NCBI RefSeq assembly: GCF_017115105.1
Contig: NZ_JABXKH010000038.1
Coordinates: 47,131 to 111,130, forward strand
Reading direction: 5' to 3'
Source of the DNA: Nostoc sp. NMS2
GTDB lineage: Bacteria; Cyanobacteriota; Cyanobacteriia; Cyanobacteriales; Nostocaceae
Length of the DNA stretch: 64,000 bases
Positions 17,963-27,294 of this stretch are shown in pieces (the first letter of the stretch is position 1; every line of letters begins with the position of its first letter). The notes beneath the pieces are model-generated. The model was not told the origin of the DNA. It made no database searches and saw only the letters and a list, made by a program, of their open reading frames with translations. The position numbers and the translations under genes are program-made.

Positions 17963-19432
17963 CTAAATTAGGGCTGGCGTATTTGCCCGCTTAACTTGAA
18001 GTGTTGCAATCATCCGCATTCCGGCTGGTGCGGCTATAGTTAAACCACGGCGCACAGGATGCACAGAACGTTTATTCACTAGCGAAACTTGAAATTCTGA
18101 CAAAACAGTTGCCAAGACGATTTTCATTTCATACTGGGCAAATGCCATGCCAATACAGCGACGATTACCGCCACCAAAGGGTAAATATTCATAAGGTGAA
18201 TATTGTCTTTCTAAAAAGCGTTCTGGTTTGAACTGCTTAGATTGTGGGTAAACTTCTTCCCGATGATGCGCTAAATAAATACTGGGGACTATTGCCGTTC
18301 CCTCTCGCAGTTTGTAGCCCATAATTTCAATCGGGATCTTCACAATCCGCACGAAAGCAGTCATGGCAATTGGGTAAATTCGCAATGTTTCTTGGCAAAC
18401 TGCTGTCAAATAGGGCAATTTAGCCACACTACTCAAGTCGGGGTTAACTCCAATGGTGTTGAGTTCCCGTTGCAACTTCTCCCGCACCTCTGGTAAATGG
18501 TCAACCCAGTAAAAAGCCCATGTCAATGCAGAAGCGGTAGTTTCATGTCCCGCAACTAGCAGTGTCATTAACTCGTCGTGTAATTCTTCATCTGACATCC
18601 CTTGACCATCGTTGTAACGAGCAGCCATCATCAAACTTAGGATATCTTGGCGATTTTGATCGATTTGGGCCCGACGTTCCCGAAGCAAAGTATAAATCAG
18701 TCGATCAATTTTTTGCCGTTGTTGCAGAATTCTACCCCACGGACTCCACGCACCGAAATCTTTTTGCATAAACCGGAAAAAGAAGGCGCTGGACATTAAA
18801 GGCGAACTGATGAAGTCTAGTAAATCACTTAGCGATCGCCTCAGTTCTTCAAAAAGCTCTCCCTCATCTAAACCAAAGACAACCCGTAAGATAACACGCA
18901 AAGTAATTTCTTGCATCGACTCACGGATATTAAAAGGTTTGCCAATTTGCCATTCATGACTCACCTGTTGGGTTATTTTCCGAATATCCTCACCGTAAGC
19001 CCGCATCCTTTCGCCATGAAACGGGGGAGCTAATAGTTGCCGTTGGCGCTGGTGGCGATCGCCATCTGATAACATAAAGGAGCGATCGCCAAGCAAAAAT
19101 TTTAACCCTATGTTCCCTCTACCAACCTCAAAATGACTGGAATCAGCAGTAAAAATCTGCTCAAACGCTTGGGGTTGACTAAAGTACACAAGATGGTTAT
19201 CAGACTGACTACTCCTGATAGTGAAAGTGTCACCATAGATTTTGGCAAAATCATCGACATATTTCACTGGCTGACTAATAAACTTGACCATCCGCAGCCA
19301 GCGCGGTATTTGAGGCCCATCAGGCAGATTGTAAGTTGCTGTCATAGGAGTTTGTAGATTTGATGGCTTCTGAATTTTATTGTTACGAGTTTTCATGTTA
19401 TTTAGGGACACACAAAGCGTTATATTCATCAT
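17963..19432 (-). CDS. Cytochrome P450, CYP110-type
   Basis: A 489-residue heme-thiolate monooxygenase. The I-helix oxygen-binding motif AGHETTAS, the K-helix ETLR, the PERF motif (FKPERF) and the heme-binding loop FGGGNRRCIG (Cys near residue 426) are all present. The N-terminal segment LPDGPQIPRW is what I know from cyanobacterial CYP110 enzymes, which oxidise fatty acids, alkanes or terpenoids. A start at Met30 (base 19345) is more likely than the upstream one. No redox partner or terpene synthase is adjacent. The substrate is not predictable. Confidence 0.88.
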   Translation of the reverse strand: MMNITLCVSLNNMKTRNNKIQKPSNLQTPMTATYNLPDGPQIPRWLRMVKFISQPVKYVDDFAKIYGDTFTIRSSQSDNHLVYFSQPQAFEQIFTADSSHFEVGRGNIGLKFLLGDRSFMLSDGDRHQRQRQLLAPPFHGERMRAYGEDIRKITQQVSHEWQIGKPFNIRESMQEITLRVILRVVFGLDEGELFEELRRSLSDLLDFISSPLMSSAFFFRFMQKDFGAWSPWGRILQQRQKIDRLIYTLLRERRAQIDQNRQDILSLMMAARYNDGQGMSDEELHDELMTLLVAGHETTASALTWAFYWVDHLPEVREKLQRELNTIGVNPDLSSVAKLPYLTAVCQETLRIYPIAMTAFVRIVKIPIEIMGYKLREGTAIVPSIYLAHHREEVYPQSKQFKPERFLERQYSPYEYLPFGGGNRRCIGMAFAQYEMKIVLATVLSEFQVSLVNKRSVHPVRRGLTIAAPAGMRMIATLQVKRANTPALI

Positions 19433-19622
19433 GGGGGAGTAGAAAGTGGGGAGTGGAGAGTAGAAAGTGGAAGAAAAGGATAATAACTAATAACTTCTAA
19501 TGACTAACTCAGTACTCAAAACTCTTTCAAGTCAGTCCATCATCAAAAAATCCCACAACCAAACATGAAAAAGATTTCTTCCCCTACTCCCCACTCCCCA
19601 CTCCCTTTTCCTAGCTAAAGCA

Positions 19623-20255
19623 GTGCCAAAAATCATCGCTATTCTCAACGGTAAAGGAGGAGTCGGTAAAACGACTACCGCAGTCAATCTGGCTGCAAAC
19701 TTTGCGAAGAAAAAAAAGGTGTTGCTGATTGATGCAGATATTCAAGGTTCTGCCAGCTGGTGGTTTGGGCGCAGTCAGCAGGGAATGGGATTTGATTTAT
19801 CTCAAGAAACAGATCCCAAGCTTTTAAGTGATTTAGGAAAGATAACAGGTTACGATTTAGTAGTGGTGGATACGCCTCCCGCGCTGCGCTCTGAAGCATT
19901 AGTGGCGGTAGTTGCGATCGCAGATTATCTAGTTTTGCCTACACCCCCATCCGCAATGGATTTAGCTATCCTCGTGGAAACAGTCAAGGAAGCCGTCATC
20001 CCCGTGGGAACCCCCCATCGGGTACTGCTTACCAAAGTCGATACGCGCAGTATCGGGGAAGCACTAGAAGCAAAAAACACTCTCACTAGATTAGGTATCC
20101 CTGCTTTTAATACCTTTATCCGTGCTTATAAGGCTCATGAACGAGCGGCGCTTGAGGGTGTAGCGATCGCTCAATGGCGAGGAAGTAATGCACGAGAGGC
20201 GGAGTTAGACTACCGTCGTGCAGCTGATGAATTACAGCGTGATTGGAGAAAATAA
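19623..20255 (+). CDS. mcdA: ParA-type ATPase, probable McdA (carboxysome positioning)
   Basis: A 210-residue deviant-Walker ATPase: NGKGGVGKTTTA (residues 9-20) with the ParA/MinD signature lysine, LLIDADIQGS (Asp37, Asp39) and VVVDTPPALRS (near residue 85). Such proteins bind DNA nonspecifically in the ATP form and position cargo. It starts at GTG. The next gene begins two bases after its stop and encodes a small coiled-coil protein ending in MWLLD, and ccmK3-ccmK4 lie 2.3 kb downstream. This matches the McdA/McdB system that spaces carboxysomes. An ordinary plasmid-type ParA is less likely because no ParB or centromere-like repeat is seen. Confidence 0.7.
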   Translation: MPKIIAILNGKGGVGKTTTAVNLAANFAKKKKVLLIDADIQGSASWWFGRSQQGMGFDLSQETDPKLLSDLGKITGYDLVVVDTPPALRSEALVAVVAIADYLVLPTPPSAMDLAILVETVKEAVIPVGTPHRVLLTKVDTRSIGEALEAKNTLTRLGIPAFNTFIRAYKAHERAALEGVAIAQWRGSNAREAELDYRRAADELQRDWRK

Positions 20256-20257
20256 TA

Positions 20258-20881
20258 ATGGCTAGGAAACAAAGTCTCTCTGACTTACTACAAGAAGAGG
20301 CACAAAAATTTACACCCCCAGAAGGTGAATCTGCGATCGAAGTTACAGCAGAAAAAATTGTCGAAGAAGACACTTCATTAGATGAAGAATCTTCAGAACA
20401 AACACCCGATTCAACTTCTACTACTAAACGCACAAGTCCCACTAAGGCTGATTTAGAAGCAACTGTTAAAGAGTTGACAACTAATCTAGAAACAAGCCAC
20501 AAAAAAGAAGCATCTCTTGGACAAGAAATTGCTGATTTGCAATCAAAATTATCTAAACAAAAAACATTTGCATCAGAACAAAAATCATTACTAGAACATC
20601 TAACAAAAGAACTTGACGAAACCAAAAAAACAGCATTACAACTTGCAGAAGCAAATTCCCAGCTTATAGAAGAAATTAATGCTTTAAAACAAACAGCAGA
20701 AGATAATTCTAAAAAACTTGTTGTCAAAGAAACTAGTGCAATAAAACCAGTAAAAGATCACTACAATCCACTTAACTACAAAAAATCCCATCGTTCATCA
20801 GAAACATTAGCTCAAAATCAACCACAAAATCAACCAAATGAGTATCCTGATAGTTCTAATGAGATGTGGTTACTTGACTAG
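20258..20881 (+). CDS. mcdB: Small coiled-coil partner of ParA, probable McdB
   Basis: A 207-residue hydrophilic protein starting at ATG 20258, two bases after the ParA stop (an overlapping ATG at 20243 is less likely). The N-terminus MARKQSLSDLLQEEA is followed by an acidic, Ser/Thr-rich stretch, a long coiled coil (about 65-155), a Gln/Asn-rich segment near 185-197 and a C-terminal tail EMWLLD with Trp204. A central coiled coil, glutamine-rich disorder and an invariant C-terminal tryptophan are the features I know for McdB, which links McdA to carboxysomes and forms condensates. Sequence conservation in the family is low, so the call rests on architecture and context. Confidence 0.68.
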   Translation: MARKQSLSDLLQEEAQKFTPPEGESAIEVTAEKIVEEDTSLDEESSEQTPDSTSTTKRTSPTKADLEATVKELTTNLETSHKKEASLGQEIADLQSKLSKQKTFASEQKSLLEHLTKELDETKKTALQLAEANSQLIEEINALKQTAEDNSKKLVVKETSAIKPVKDHYNPLNYKKSHRSSETLAQNQPQNQPNEYPDSSNEMWLLD

Positions 20882-21041
20882 AGTCAGTTAATCAGTTAGA
20901 TAATCTATGGCACTACTTGATTCAACCATCATTCCAGCAGTGCCATTTCTGCCTTAAATCTTGGAAGCATCCTAAATCTCTTAGTTACTTAACGCTCTTT
21001 TATTACTATCGTCAGATTAAATTTGAAACCCTATTTTGGCG

Positions 21042-21096
21042 TTAGTCCGCGCAGGCGGACGAGAGTTTGTGTAGCCGCGATTTCTAATCGCTTGGA
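21042..21096. repeat. Dispersed repeat (GTCCGC...TAGCCGCGATTTC)
   Basis: Contains GTGTAGCCGCGATTTC and TAATCGC, matching the interior of the MITE at 7499-7658 (bases about 7582-7629). It lies between the convergent mcdB and hydrolase genes. Confidence 0.65.
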
Positions 21097-21126
21097 TTAT
21101 TCTCTCTCCAGAGTCAAAGAAGAGCA

Positions 21127-22023
21127 TTAATCTGGTTCACTACAAAAGTTTAAAATATGCTGCGCGGTGATTTGTGGTTGTTCCAAGTGAGGGAGATGAC
21201 CACAATCTTGAATCCAGATGAGACTACTGTGGGGAATTGCACTTTTAAACTTTGTGGCATCCTTAGTACCCAAAATTTTATCAGAATCACCCCACAAAAT
21301 TAGCGTTGGTTGCACAATTTGTGATAAGACATCAAGGTTGAAAGCACTGTAACCACCACTTTTAGTAAAAGCAATCAAAGCTTGATTCCAACTGGGCATT
21401 TGTAGATGTAATGCGCCACAACATAAAGCATCGACAGAAGCAAGACTTTGATTTTTATATCCAACGCGAGAAACGCGATCGCGCACCTTCAGACTACTCA
21501 AAAATTGAGTTGCTAAATAATCCAACGGTGGAAACATTAATTTACTTAATGGCGAACCACCTGTCAACCCAGCACTGTCAATTAACACCAGCTTTTTTAC
21601 TACTTCCGGGTGAGTCAGCGTAAAATCAATCGCTGTCGCACCCCCCATCGAAGCGCCTACCAAAATTACAGGTTGGTTAATTAAGCTTTTCCAGAAATAA
21701 TAAAGATGGGTTTTAATGGCAGTTGGACTATAAGCAATTCCTGAGAGTCTATCTGTAAATCCAAAACCTAACAAATCCACAGCCCAAGTTTCATTATCTC
21801 TAGAGAGTAGGGGCAAAAGCCGCCGAAACTCTAACACAGAACTGTCAAAACCGTGAATTAATAAAATAGGAGTTCCACCACTCCCTTGCTTGACATAAGT
21901 TGTGGTAACTGGTTGATTAATTAAAGGAGTAGCGATCGCAGCAGTTTGCATACTCTGAGCTAGTGCGATCGAGGCAGATTCTGTCAGCTGCCCAACAGAT
22001 GTCGGAAGAAAATTCGGAAACAT
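21127..22023 (-). CDS. Alpha/beta hydrolase
   Basis: A 298-residue alpha/beta-hydrolase. The oxyanion segment LLIHGFDSS, the nucleophile elbow GASMGG, the acid in LILWGDSDKIL and the catalytic histidine in DCGHLPHLEQP are all in order. It could be an esterase, C-C hydrolase or haloperoxidase-like enzyme; nothing in the sequence fixes the substrate. It sits on the minus strand between mcdAB and ccmK3-ccmK4, transcribed away from ccmK3. Confidence 0.85.
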   Translation of the reverse strand: MFPNFLPTSVGQLTESASIALAQSMQTAAIATPLINQPVTTTYVKQGSGGTPILLIHGFDSSVLEFRRLLPLLSRDNETWAVDLLGFGFTDRLSGIAYSPTAIKTHLYYFWKSLINQPVILVGASMGGATAIDFTLTHPEVVKKLVLIDSAGLTGGSPLSKLMFPPLDYLATQFLSSLKVRDRVSRVGYKNQSLASVDALCCGALHLQMPSWNQALIAFTKSGGYSAFNLDVLSQIVQPTLILWGDSDKILGTKDATKFKSAIPHSSLIWIQDCGHLPHLEQPQITAQHILNFCSEPD

Positions 22024-22515
22024 AAATTTCAGTTTATTGTACTAGCTTGCTTCCACATATCGCTAATTTTGTTAAACAGCAAAATTACACAAACTAATAT
22101 CCTGAAGTATTACTTATGAGAAGGAGTCAGAAGACAGAATAATGCCTCCGGCACGCTCCGCGAACAGAATTTAGAATACCCCAGCAGTCAAGTCAGGGGT
22201 AACAGCCACGGAAATAATTTTTCTTCTCCACGATTAAAATCGGGGGCTTTAAACCTCCCTTGGACATCCAGTCGCACAGAATCCATTCTGGATTCAGGCG
22301 GATGTATTCTGAATTCTTCTTCGGTAATATATTAAACATAAACCAGCCGCTATCAAAATATTTTAACTCCCAACTCCTCTACATACACGATTAATCGCGT
22401 CTCTAGCCACTCCCTAAAAAATATGGCATCAAAGAAAGTTTTCCAAAACGTCAAAATTGGTACTAAAGCCACGTACAATTAAAGTCGCTTATCCTTTAAT
22501 CCAGGAGCTAATGCC
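22024..22515. other. Intergenic region upstream of ccmK3
   Basis: No gene is seen. It contains copies of dispersed repeats (GTCAGAAGACAGAAT near 22127 and ATTCTGAATTCTTCTTCGG near 22307) and a GAATCCATTCTGGATTC palindrome near 22278. The last 60 bases carry the CGTACAATTAA motif listed separately. Confidence 0.5.
22472..22482 (+). promoter_or_regulatory. Shared upstream motif CGTACAATTAA, ccmK3 copy
   Basis: CGTACAATTAA lies 33 bases before the ccmK3 ATG and is repeated exactly at 22861-22871, 41 bases before the ccmK4 ATG. Each is followed by a purine-rich CAGGAG ribosome binding site. It may be a common regulatory element or a remnant of tandem duplication. Confidence 0.45.
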
Positions 22516-22827
22516 ATGCCAATGGCGGTTGGCGTAATTGAAACTTTAGGTTTTCCTAGTGTATTAGCAGCAGCAGATGCAATGGTCAAAGCTGCGGCAG
22601 TCACAATTGTGTATTATGGTCAAGCGGAAAGCGCTCGTTTGTTAGTCGCCGTCCGGGGACACGTTTCTGAAGTAAATAGAGCTGTTGAAGCCGGAATCGT
22701 AGCTGGAGAGGAAGTCAAGGTTGGTACAGTAATTACCTACTACATTGTTCCTAATCCCCCGGAAAATGTGGAAACCATATTGCCAATCCATTTCACTGAA
22801 GAATCAGAACCTTTCCGTATGTTCTAA
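22516..22827 (+). CDS. ccmK3: Carboxysome shell protein CcmK3 (BMC domain)
   Basis: A 103-residue single bacterial-microcompartment domain (about residues 5-90) starting [24 protein letters not shown]. The loop that forms the central pore reads YYGQAESARLL rather than the KIGSGR type of major CcmK proteins, which together with the neighbour identifies CcmK3. Published work shows CcmK3 does not assemble alone but forms mixed hexamers with CcmK4 that adjust shell permeability. The start is supported by CCAGGAGC eight bases upstream. It is followed after 85 bp by ccmK4 on the same strand. Confidence 0.92.
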   Translation: MPMAVGVIETLGFPSVLAAADAMVKAAAVTIVYYGQAESARLLVAVRGHVSEVNRAVEAGIVAGEEVKVGTVITYYIVPNPPENVETILPIHFTEESEPFRMF

Positions 22828-22860
22828 GAAATTTTGCTATCAAAATCTGTAGCGAAGCTT

Positions 22861-22871
22861 CGTACAATTAA
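22861..22871 (+). promoter_or_regulatory. Shared upstream motif CGTACAATTAA, ccmK4 copy
   Basis: This is the exact repeat of the motif at 22472-22482, now in the ccmK3-ccmK4 spacer. Its presence before the second gene suggests ccmK4 may have its own promoter or post-transcriptional element. Confidence 0.45.
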
Positions 22872-22912
22872 CTCGTAGTCCCCATATCGTTTATTCATAC
22901 AGGAGATTAATA

Positions 22913-23260
22913 ATGTCATTACAGGCAGTTGGAGCACTTGAAACGAAAGGTTTTCCTGCGGTGCTAGCAGCAGCAGATGCTATGGTAAAAGCTGGTCGAG
23001 TTACCCTTGTTGGTTATATCCGAGTAGGTAGCGCTCGCTTTACAGTTAATATTCGGGGCGATGTTTCTGAAGTAAAAGCTGCTATGGCTGCTGGTGTTGA
23101 AGCCGCAGAAAATGTTTTTGGCGGTACACTTGAATCCTGGGTAATTATTGCTCGTCCCCATGAAAACGTTGAAGCTGTTCTGCCAATTGGTTACACAGAA
23201 CAAGTCCAAGGGTATCGAGAATCTGTAGAAAATCCAATTGTCAGATCAAACAGTCGATAG
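22913..23260 (+). CDS. ccmK4: Carboxysome shell protein CcmK4 (BMC domain)
   Basis: A 115-residue BMC-domain protein: [32 protein letters not shown], with pore loop RVGSARF and a C-terminal extension (about residues 95-115) beyond the core. It forms hexameric tiles of the beta-carboxysome facet, alone or mixed with CcmK3. The start is supported by ACAGGAGATTAAT. The pair forms the satellite locus typical of beta-cyanobacteria, away from the main ccm operon, and lies 2 kb from the probable mcdAB genes. Confidence 0.93.
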   Translation: MSLQAVGALETKGFPAVLAAADAMVKAGRVTLVGYIRVGSARFTVNIRGDVSEVKAAMAAGVEAAENVFGGTLESWVIIARPHENVEAVLPIGYTEQVQGYRESVENPIVRSNSR

Positions 23261-24392
23261 GTTCAACCTCCTACGATGGAATTAAAAATTTCAAACCAAG
23301 AATCTCCATAAATGAATTTAACGAGAAGTTTCTTGTAAGGCTTCTGACCATCAAAACTTTATAAGGTTACATTCTTTCTGTTTTTAGATTTTGCATAAGT
23401 TAAATTTTGAAGCAGAGTGAAAGCAACAGTTAGAGTCAATAGTCAAAAAAAATATTGACTGTTGACTATTCATTTTTACGAATTTAAAGGTTTTATATAA
23501 CGGCTTACCAAACATCCTCTTAAACATTAATTTACATATATACATTTAGATAAAATAAAAATAAACCTCATCTAAGTTGAGAACCTTAGTTTTCGCCCTC
23601 ACCCTAAATCCCTCTCCCAGATATGGGAGAGGGACTTTGAAATTCTAGCTCCCCGAATCCCAGATATGGGGGATAGGTTGGGGGATGAGGGCAAATCCTT
23701 ATTCATTAGAGTTGAACTAAAGGTTTCAAGATAGACGTGGTTTATATTCAGAAATTTAACTTAATAGAATTCAGCTAAGGCTTGATCCTCCTCCCTGATT
23801 CCCCTTAGAAAGTAGGGAATTAAGCCCATTCTAAGAGGGTTAGGTAGGGGTATCTTAATAGGTCAAAATCTTATCCAAGCGTATTAAGATTTCAGGACTT
23901 ACGCAAACAATAGCCGAAAAGAAAGATTTTCAGGTAGGGGCAATTCATGAATTGCCCCTACTGCGTATGCTTTTGCGTAAGTCCTAAGATTTAACTAAGT
24001 ATTTTCCTCCGTAAGGGATTGTAGAGAGTTGAAACTTATACGGGTGAAATAACGTCTGACATTGAGTTAAATTAGATTCGTTCCTTGTATCTGTTACAAA
24101 ATATCAGATTTCCCCGATTCATCTTGTGCAAAGGTGTATCCTCACCACTCTAAGCAGATTTCTGTTCTCAGTTAAAAAACATAACTTTACAAAAAGCTTA
24201 AATTAACAGACTTGCTCTAAATGCTTAATTTACAAGGGTTTTGGGCAATTTTGAATTGAAAGGAAAATATCAATGGAGAAATTTCTGCATAATTATAGTG
24301 AATTAAGACGTAATAAAAGTAGAAACACTGAGCTATTTTCATGAAACTCATGAAATCTGGTGCATCTGCCAGTTAACAATTAGGTGGGACAA
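23261..24392. other. Long intergenic region between ccmK4 and hetZ
   Basis: No gene is seen in 1.1 kb. It holds an inverted repeat (AGTCAATAGTCAA at 23435-23447 and its near-complement at 23456-23468) that could terminate ccmK4, GGAGAGGG-type palindromes (about 23600-23690), the small element at 23894-23985 and about 400 bp of A/T-rich DNA before hetZ. In Anabaena hetZ is activated by HetR; I did not find a convincing copy of the HetR palindrome here. Confidence 0.5.
23894..23985. mobile_element. Small MITE family D, copy 1 (AGGACTTACGCAAA ends)
   Basis: The 14-bp perfect inverted ends AGGACTTACGCAAA (23894-23907) and TTTGCGTAAGTCCT (23972-23985) enclose 64 bases with a GGGGCAATTCATGAATTGCCCC palindrome. 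The 7-bp direct repeat AAGATTT flanks it (23886-23892 and 23986-23992, with one extra C on the left). Further copies of the end stand at 36405-36620. Confidence 0.65.
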
Positions 24393-25580
24393 ATGGGGGT
24401 TGTGATGCAAACTTCAAAATTGAGTTTCGAGGAATGCAATCTCAGTATGACAATAGATATGGAAAAACTTGCTTTAGATTGGCAAAAACGCTTGGCTGCT
24501 GAATGTTCAGATCAAAACGAAGCTGCTAGGCAAAGTATTATTCTCTGGCTATTTGGATCTGACTCAAAACGGTTTGATCTGTTGAACCCAAAGGAACTTG
24601 AGATCGCTAAACAAGCGATGGAATATCGCTGGAGGATTTTACGTCAACGCTATTTGGGGTTTGGGCGAGAACGTGCTTATCGCAACTTGATAACGCGACT
24701 AGGGAGTTTAGTGACATTACGCAATAAGATTCAGACTTGGGTTTCCCTCAGCCGCGATCGCCAGCGCAGTGTTATGGATGTATTACAAGAAGTACTCCAA
24801 GAATTGCTGCAAACTGATGCCTATATGCAACAACAAATGGCTGATCTTGCCAAATATACAAGCGATAGACGATTGGCGGATGCTCTGCTATTTGCCAGTG
24901 TAGAAGAATATTGTCTGCGACCAGTACGCAATCAACCCCTACTAGCTTATCGGTTTGTAAATTACTTGCGTCGCACTCAGCGCGGTGGCTTAACCCAAGT
25001 GCCTGGCCGTGACATGATTAGACTGGTGTCAGAAGAAGTCCTCACCGACGACAGTGATAACCGAGTTAACTTAGTGGATAGTCAGGCGATCGCAGAATAT
25101 CAAGAAGCACAACAGCTAGAAGAACAACAGGTACTACGTCAGTCAGTCCAAAAAGAATTTGAAAATTATTTACAAGAAAATCTCGGTATAGACGCAGTGG
25201 ATTGGCTACGTCTATATTTGCAAGGCAAGTCCCAAGAAGAGATCGCCCAGAAACTGAATAAGCAGACTAAAGAAGTCTACCGTCTGCGAGAAAAAATTAG
25301 TTACCATGCTGTGCGTGTTTTTGCCCTCAAAGGTAAACCGGAGCTAGTAGACAGCTGGCTCTCAATTTCCTTACAAGAACATAACTTAGGGTTAACGCAA
25401 AACCAATGGCAACAACTTGATGAAAAATTGACTCCTCTAGGGCGGCAGATCCTAGATTTGCGGAGAGCAGGTAACTCAATAGAAGCAATAGCTCAACAGT
25501 TAAAACTCAAAACCCATCAAGTGTTAGGCGAATGGACAAAAATTTATCTAGCAGCCCAAGCTTTAAGAACCCAAGAGTAG
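24393..25580 (+). CDS. hetZ: HetZ, heterocyst differentiation regulator
   Basis: A protein of about 395 residues. LRPVRNQPLLAYRFVNYLRR and GGLTQVPGRDMIRLVSEE lie in the middle, and the C-terminal part has two helix-turn-helix-like segments (YLQGKSQEEIAQKLNK and RAGNSIEAIAQQLKL) consistent with DNA binding. HetZ is an early regulator of heterocyst differentiation, needed with HetR. I chose ATG 24393, preceded by AGGTGGG at the right spacing, over the in-frame GTG at 24384. The downstream gene is patU, as in other heterocystous cyanobacteria, which strengthens the call. Confidence 0.85.
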   Translation: MGVVMQTSKLSFEECNLSMTIDMEKLALDWQKRLAAECSDQNEAARQSIILWLFGSDSKRFDLLNPKELEIAKQAMEYRWRILRQRYLGFGRERAYRNLITRLGSLVTLRNKIQTWVSLSRDRQRSVMDVLQEVLQELLQTDAYMQQQMADLAKYTSDRRLADALLFASVEEYCLRPVRNQPLLAYRFVNYLRRTQRGGLTQVPGRDMIRLVSEEVLTDDSDNRVNLVDSQAIAEYQEAQQLEEQQVLRQSVQKEFENYLQENLGIDAVDWLRLYLQGKSQEEIAQKLNKQTKEVYRLREKISYHAVRVFALKGKPELVDSWLSISLQEHNLGLTQNQWQQLDEKLTPLGRQILDLRRAGNSIEAIAQQLKLKTHQVLGEWTKIYLAAQALRTQE

Positions 25581-25883
25581 CCACTTCTGGGGGTGGGAGA
25601 TGCGGGAGTGGGGAAATTAGGGAGATGTGGTTCGACTTCGCTCACCAACCGGGAGATGAGGGAGAAGAATTAATAACTAATGCCCACTTGCCCTGAGCGA
25701 AGCCGAAGGGATGCCCAATGCCCAATCCTCAGTATTATCCCCAGTATCTTATCTAAAATTCATCTTCTACTTACGTCTACTTAAGTATATATAATTGAAA
25801 TTTTAACAATCAAACAAAGTATCTTTATTAACTACCTACTAAATTAGAGGCAAAATATAAATAAACACCACGCAATCAAACCT
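25581..25883. other. hetZ-patU intergenic region with dispersed repeat
   Basis: No gene is seen. Bases 25621-25664 are identical to 1995-2038. The remainder before patU is A/T-rich and probably holds a patU promoter. Confidence 0.6.
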
Positions 25884-27095
25884 ATGTTGTCTTCAGAGGG
25901 CGAACTAAATGATACCGCAGCAAATCCACAGCAGATCCTAACTGCCGCTCAAACTAGATGGGAGGAAGGAAGAGAACGGGAGCAAATGTTCCAACTGATT
26001 GATAATCTTTTGTCCTTTGAAGCTTGCCTCTACCACCAGATTTTACCCTTGGGATTAGAAGACAAAAACCTCTTGCTAGGTATGGTTTATCCACAAGACA
26101 GTGAGGCACTAGATTATGTTGGTCGCATTTTGCCTTATATCAATTGCACAATGGTGATTGAGGCGATCGCAGCCGACTCTCACCGCAGAATATTATCAGC
26201 CTACCTCAACCATAAGAATACATCTCAGCTAGATGCAAAAGTGCATGAGTCAACAGAAGACTTTCCTCAACAAAATGCTGAGAAACCTATTCCCTCCCTA
26301 AATGCCGACTCAGAATCAAATCAGCACCCAATATTGATGTTTCAGACACAAAAACGTCAAAATTCTGGACAGCGTGTAGACTTGCCTCCTATCCCAGAGC
26401 TAGATCAATCATCTCAAACTCTAAGGAGTCAAGAGGGCGAGATATCCGTTGCAGCAGCAAACAATTTACCTATTTTGCCTACACAAGTTCCTGAACTACT
26501 TAGTTCTATTGAGTTGCTGCCAACACTACCACCCAAGAAATTATTAGAAGAATTACTAGGGCGAATTCTGGTTGGGGGAATTGGTCGGCTGTATTTAGAA
26601 AGACAAGCTTACGAAGGCAGGATACTGTGGAGTGATAATGGAATATTGCAGTCTGTATTAGACAAACTGCCGCTCTATGTTTTCCAAGGAGTACTGAATG
26701 AATTAAAACGATTTGCCTCCCTGCCTCTCACCACGCTTGCAGAACCAAAACAGGTAGAGAAGGAATATGTGTATCAAAAAAACCGCTTATTATTACGCTT
26801 GCGAGTCATGCCGGGAACCTACGGTGAAGAGGCAACACTCCAAGTCTTGCGGGGAGCAGCATTAAAATTCTATCAACAACAACAATTGATGCGTCTGGGA
26901 CGTGATGCTTTAGGAATTTCTCAGCAACTAAGTTTCAAATTACATGAACTACAAGAACGGCTTTTGCTAAATCCCAGCCTTGACTCTCAGCAATCAGAAG
27001 CTTTAGCTACACTGAATCAATTAGTGAAAAATTTAGACCAACAGATCAAAATACTGGCACTACATAGCAATCCACCAACAGACAGCAAATTATAG
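25884..27095 (+). CDS. patU: PatU, heterocyst pattern protein (undivided form)
   Basis: A 403-residue protein. The N-terminal domain (about 15-110, LLSFEACLYHQILPLGLEDKNLL in part, then LGMVYPQDSEALDYVGRILPY) resembles the N-terminal domain of type II secretion ATPases. A low-complexity linker follows (about 120-205), then a C-terminal domain with LLEELLGRILVGGIGRLYLER. In Anabaena 7120 this region is split into two genes (patU5 and patU3); here it is one open frame as in Nostoc punctiforme. PatU acts in heterocyst spacing. It is on the same strand as hetZ, 303 bp downstream. Confidence 0.82.
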   Translation: MLSSEGELNDTAANPQQILTAAQTRWEEGREREQMFQLIDNLLSFEACLYHQILPLGLEDKNLLLGMVYPQDSEALDYVGRILPYINCTMVIEAIAADSHRRILSAYLNHKNTSQLDAKVHESTEDFPQQNAEKPIPSLNADSESNQHPILMFQTQKRQNSGQRVDLPPIPELDQSSQTLRSQEGEISVAAANNLPILPTQVPELLSSIELLPTLPPKKLLEELLGRILVGGIGRLYLERQAYEGRILWSDNGILQSVLDKLPLYVFQGVLNELKRFASLPLTTLAEPKQVEKEYVYQKNRLLLRLRVMPGTYGEEATLQVLRGAALKFYQQQQLMRLGRDALGISQQLSFKLHELQERLLLNPSLDSQQSEALATLNQLVKNLDQQIKILALHSNPPTDSKL

Positions 27096-27294
27096 GTCTG
27101 TCAGTGAAAGCGCTGATTTCGATCGCGGACATAATTGTTATGTTGTAATGGGACTTTAGACCGATCAACCCTAGAGGTTCATCTCAAATAAATACAAATT
27201 TTGCGATCGCACTCTGAGTAAGATTGCGATTTAAACAAACTTATAGTATCAAAATTAGTTTCCCGCTCTTGAATCCATTTGTTGCAAATATTTC

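Noticed and set aside
20116..20727. 203-codon minus-strand open frame opposite mcdA/mcdB
   Set aside because: It is Ser/Cys-rich low-complexity sequence, antisense to two well-supported overlapping genes.
23261..24392. HetR-binding palindrome upstream of hetZ
   Set aside because: I looked for an AGGGGTCTAACCCCT-like sequence and found only loose matches near 23800, not good enough to list.
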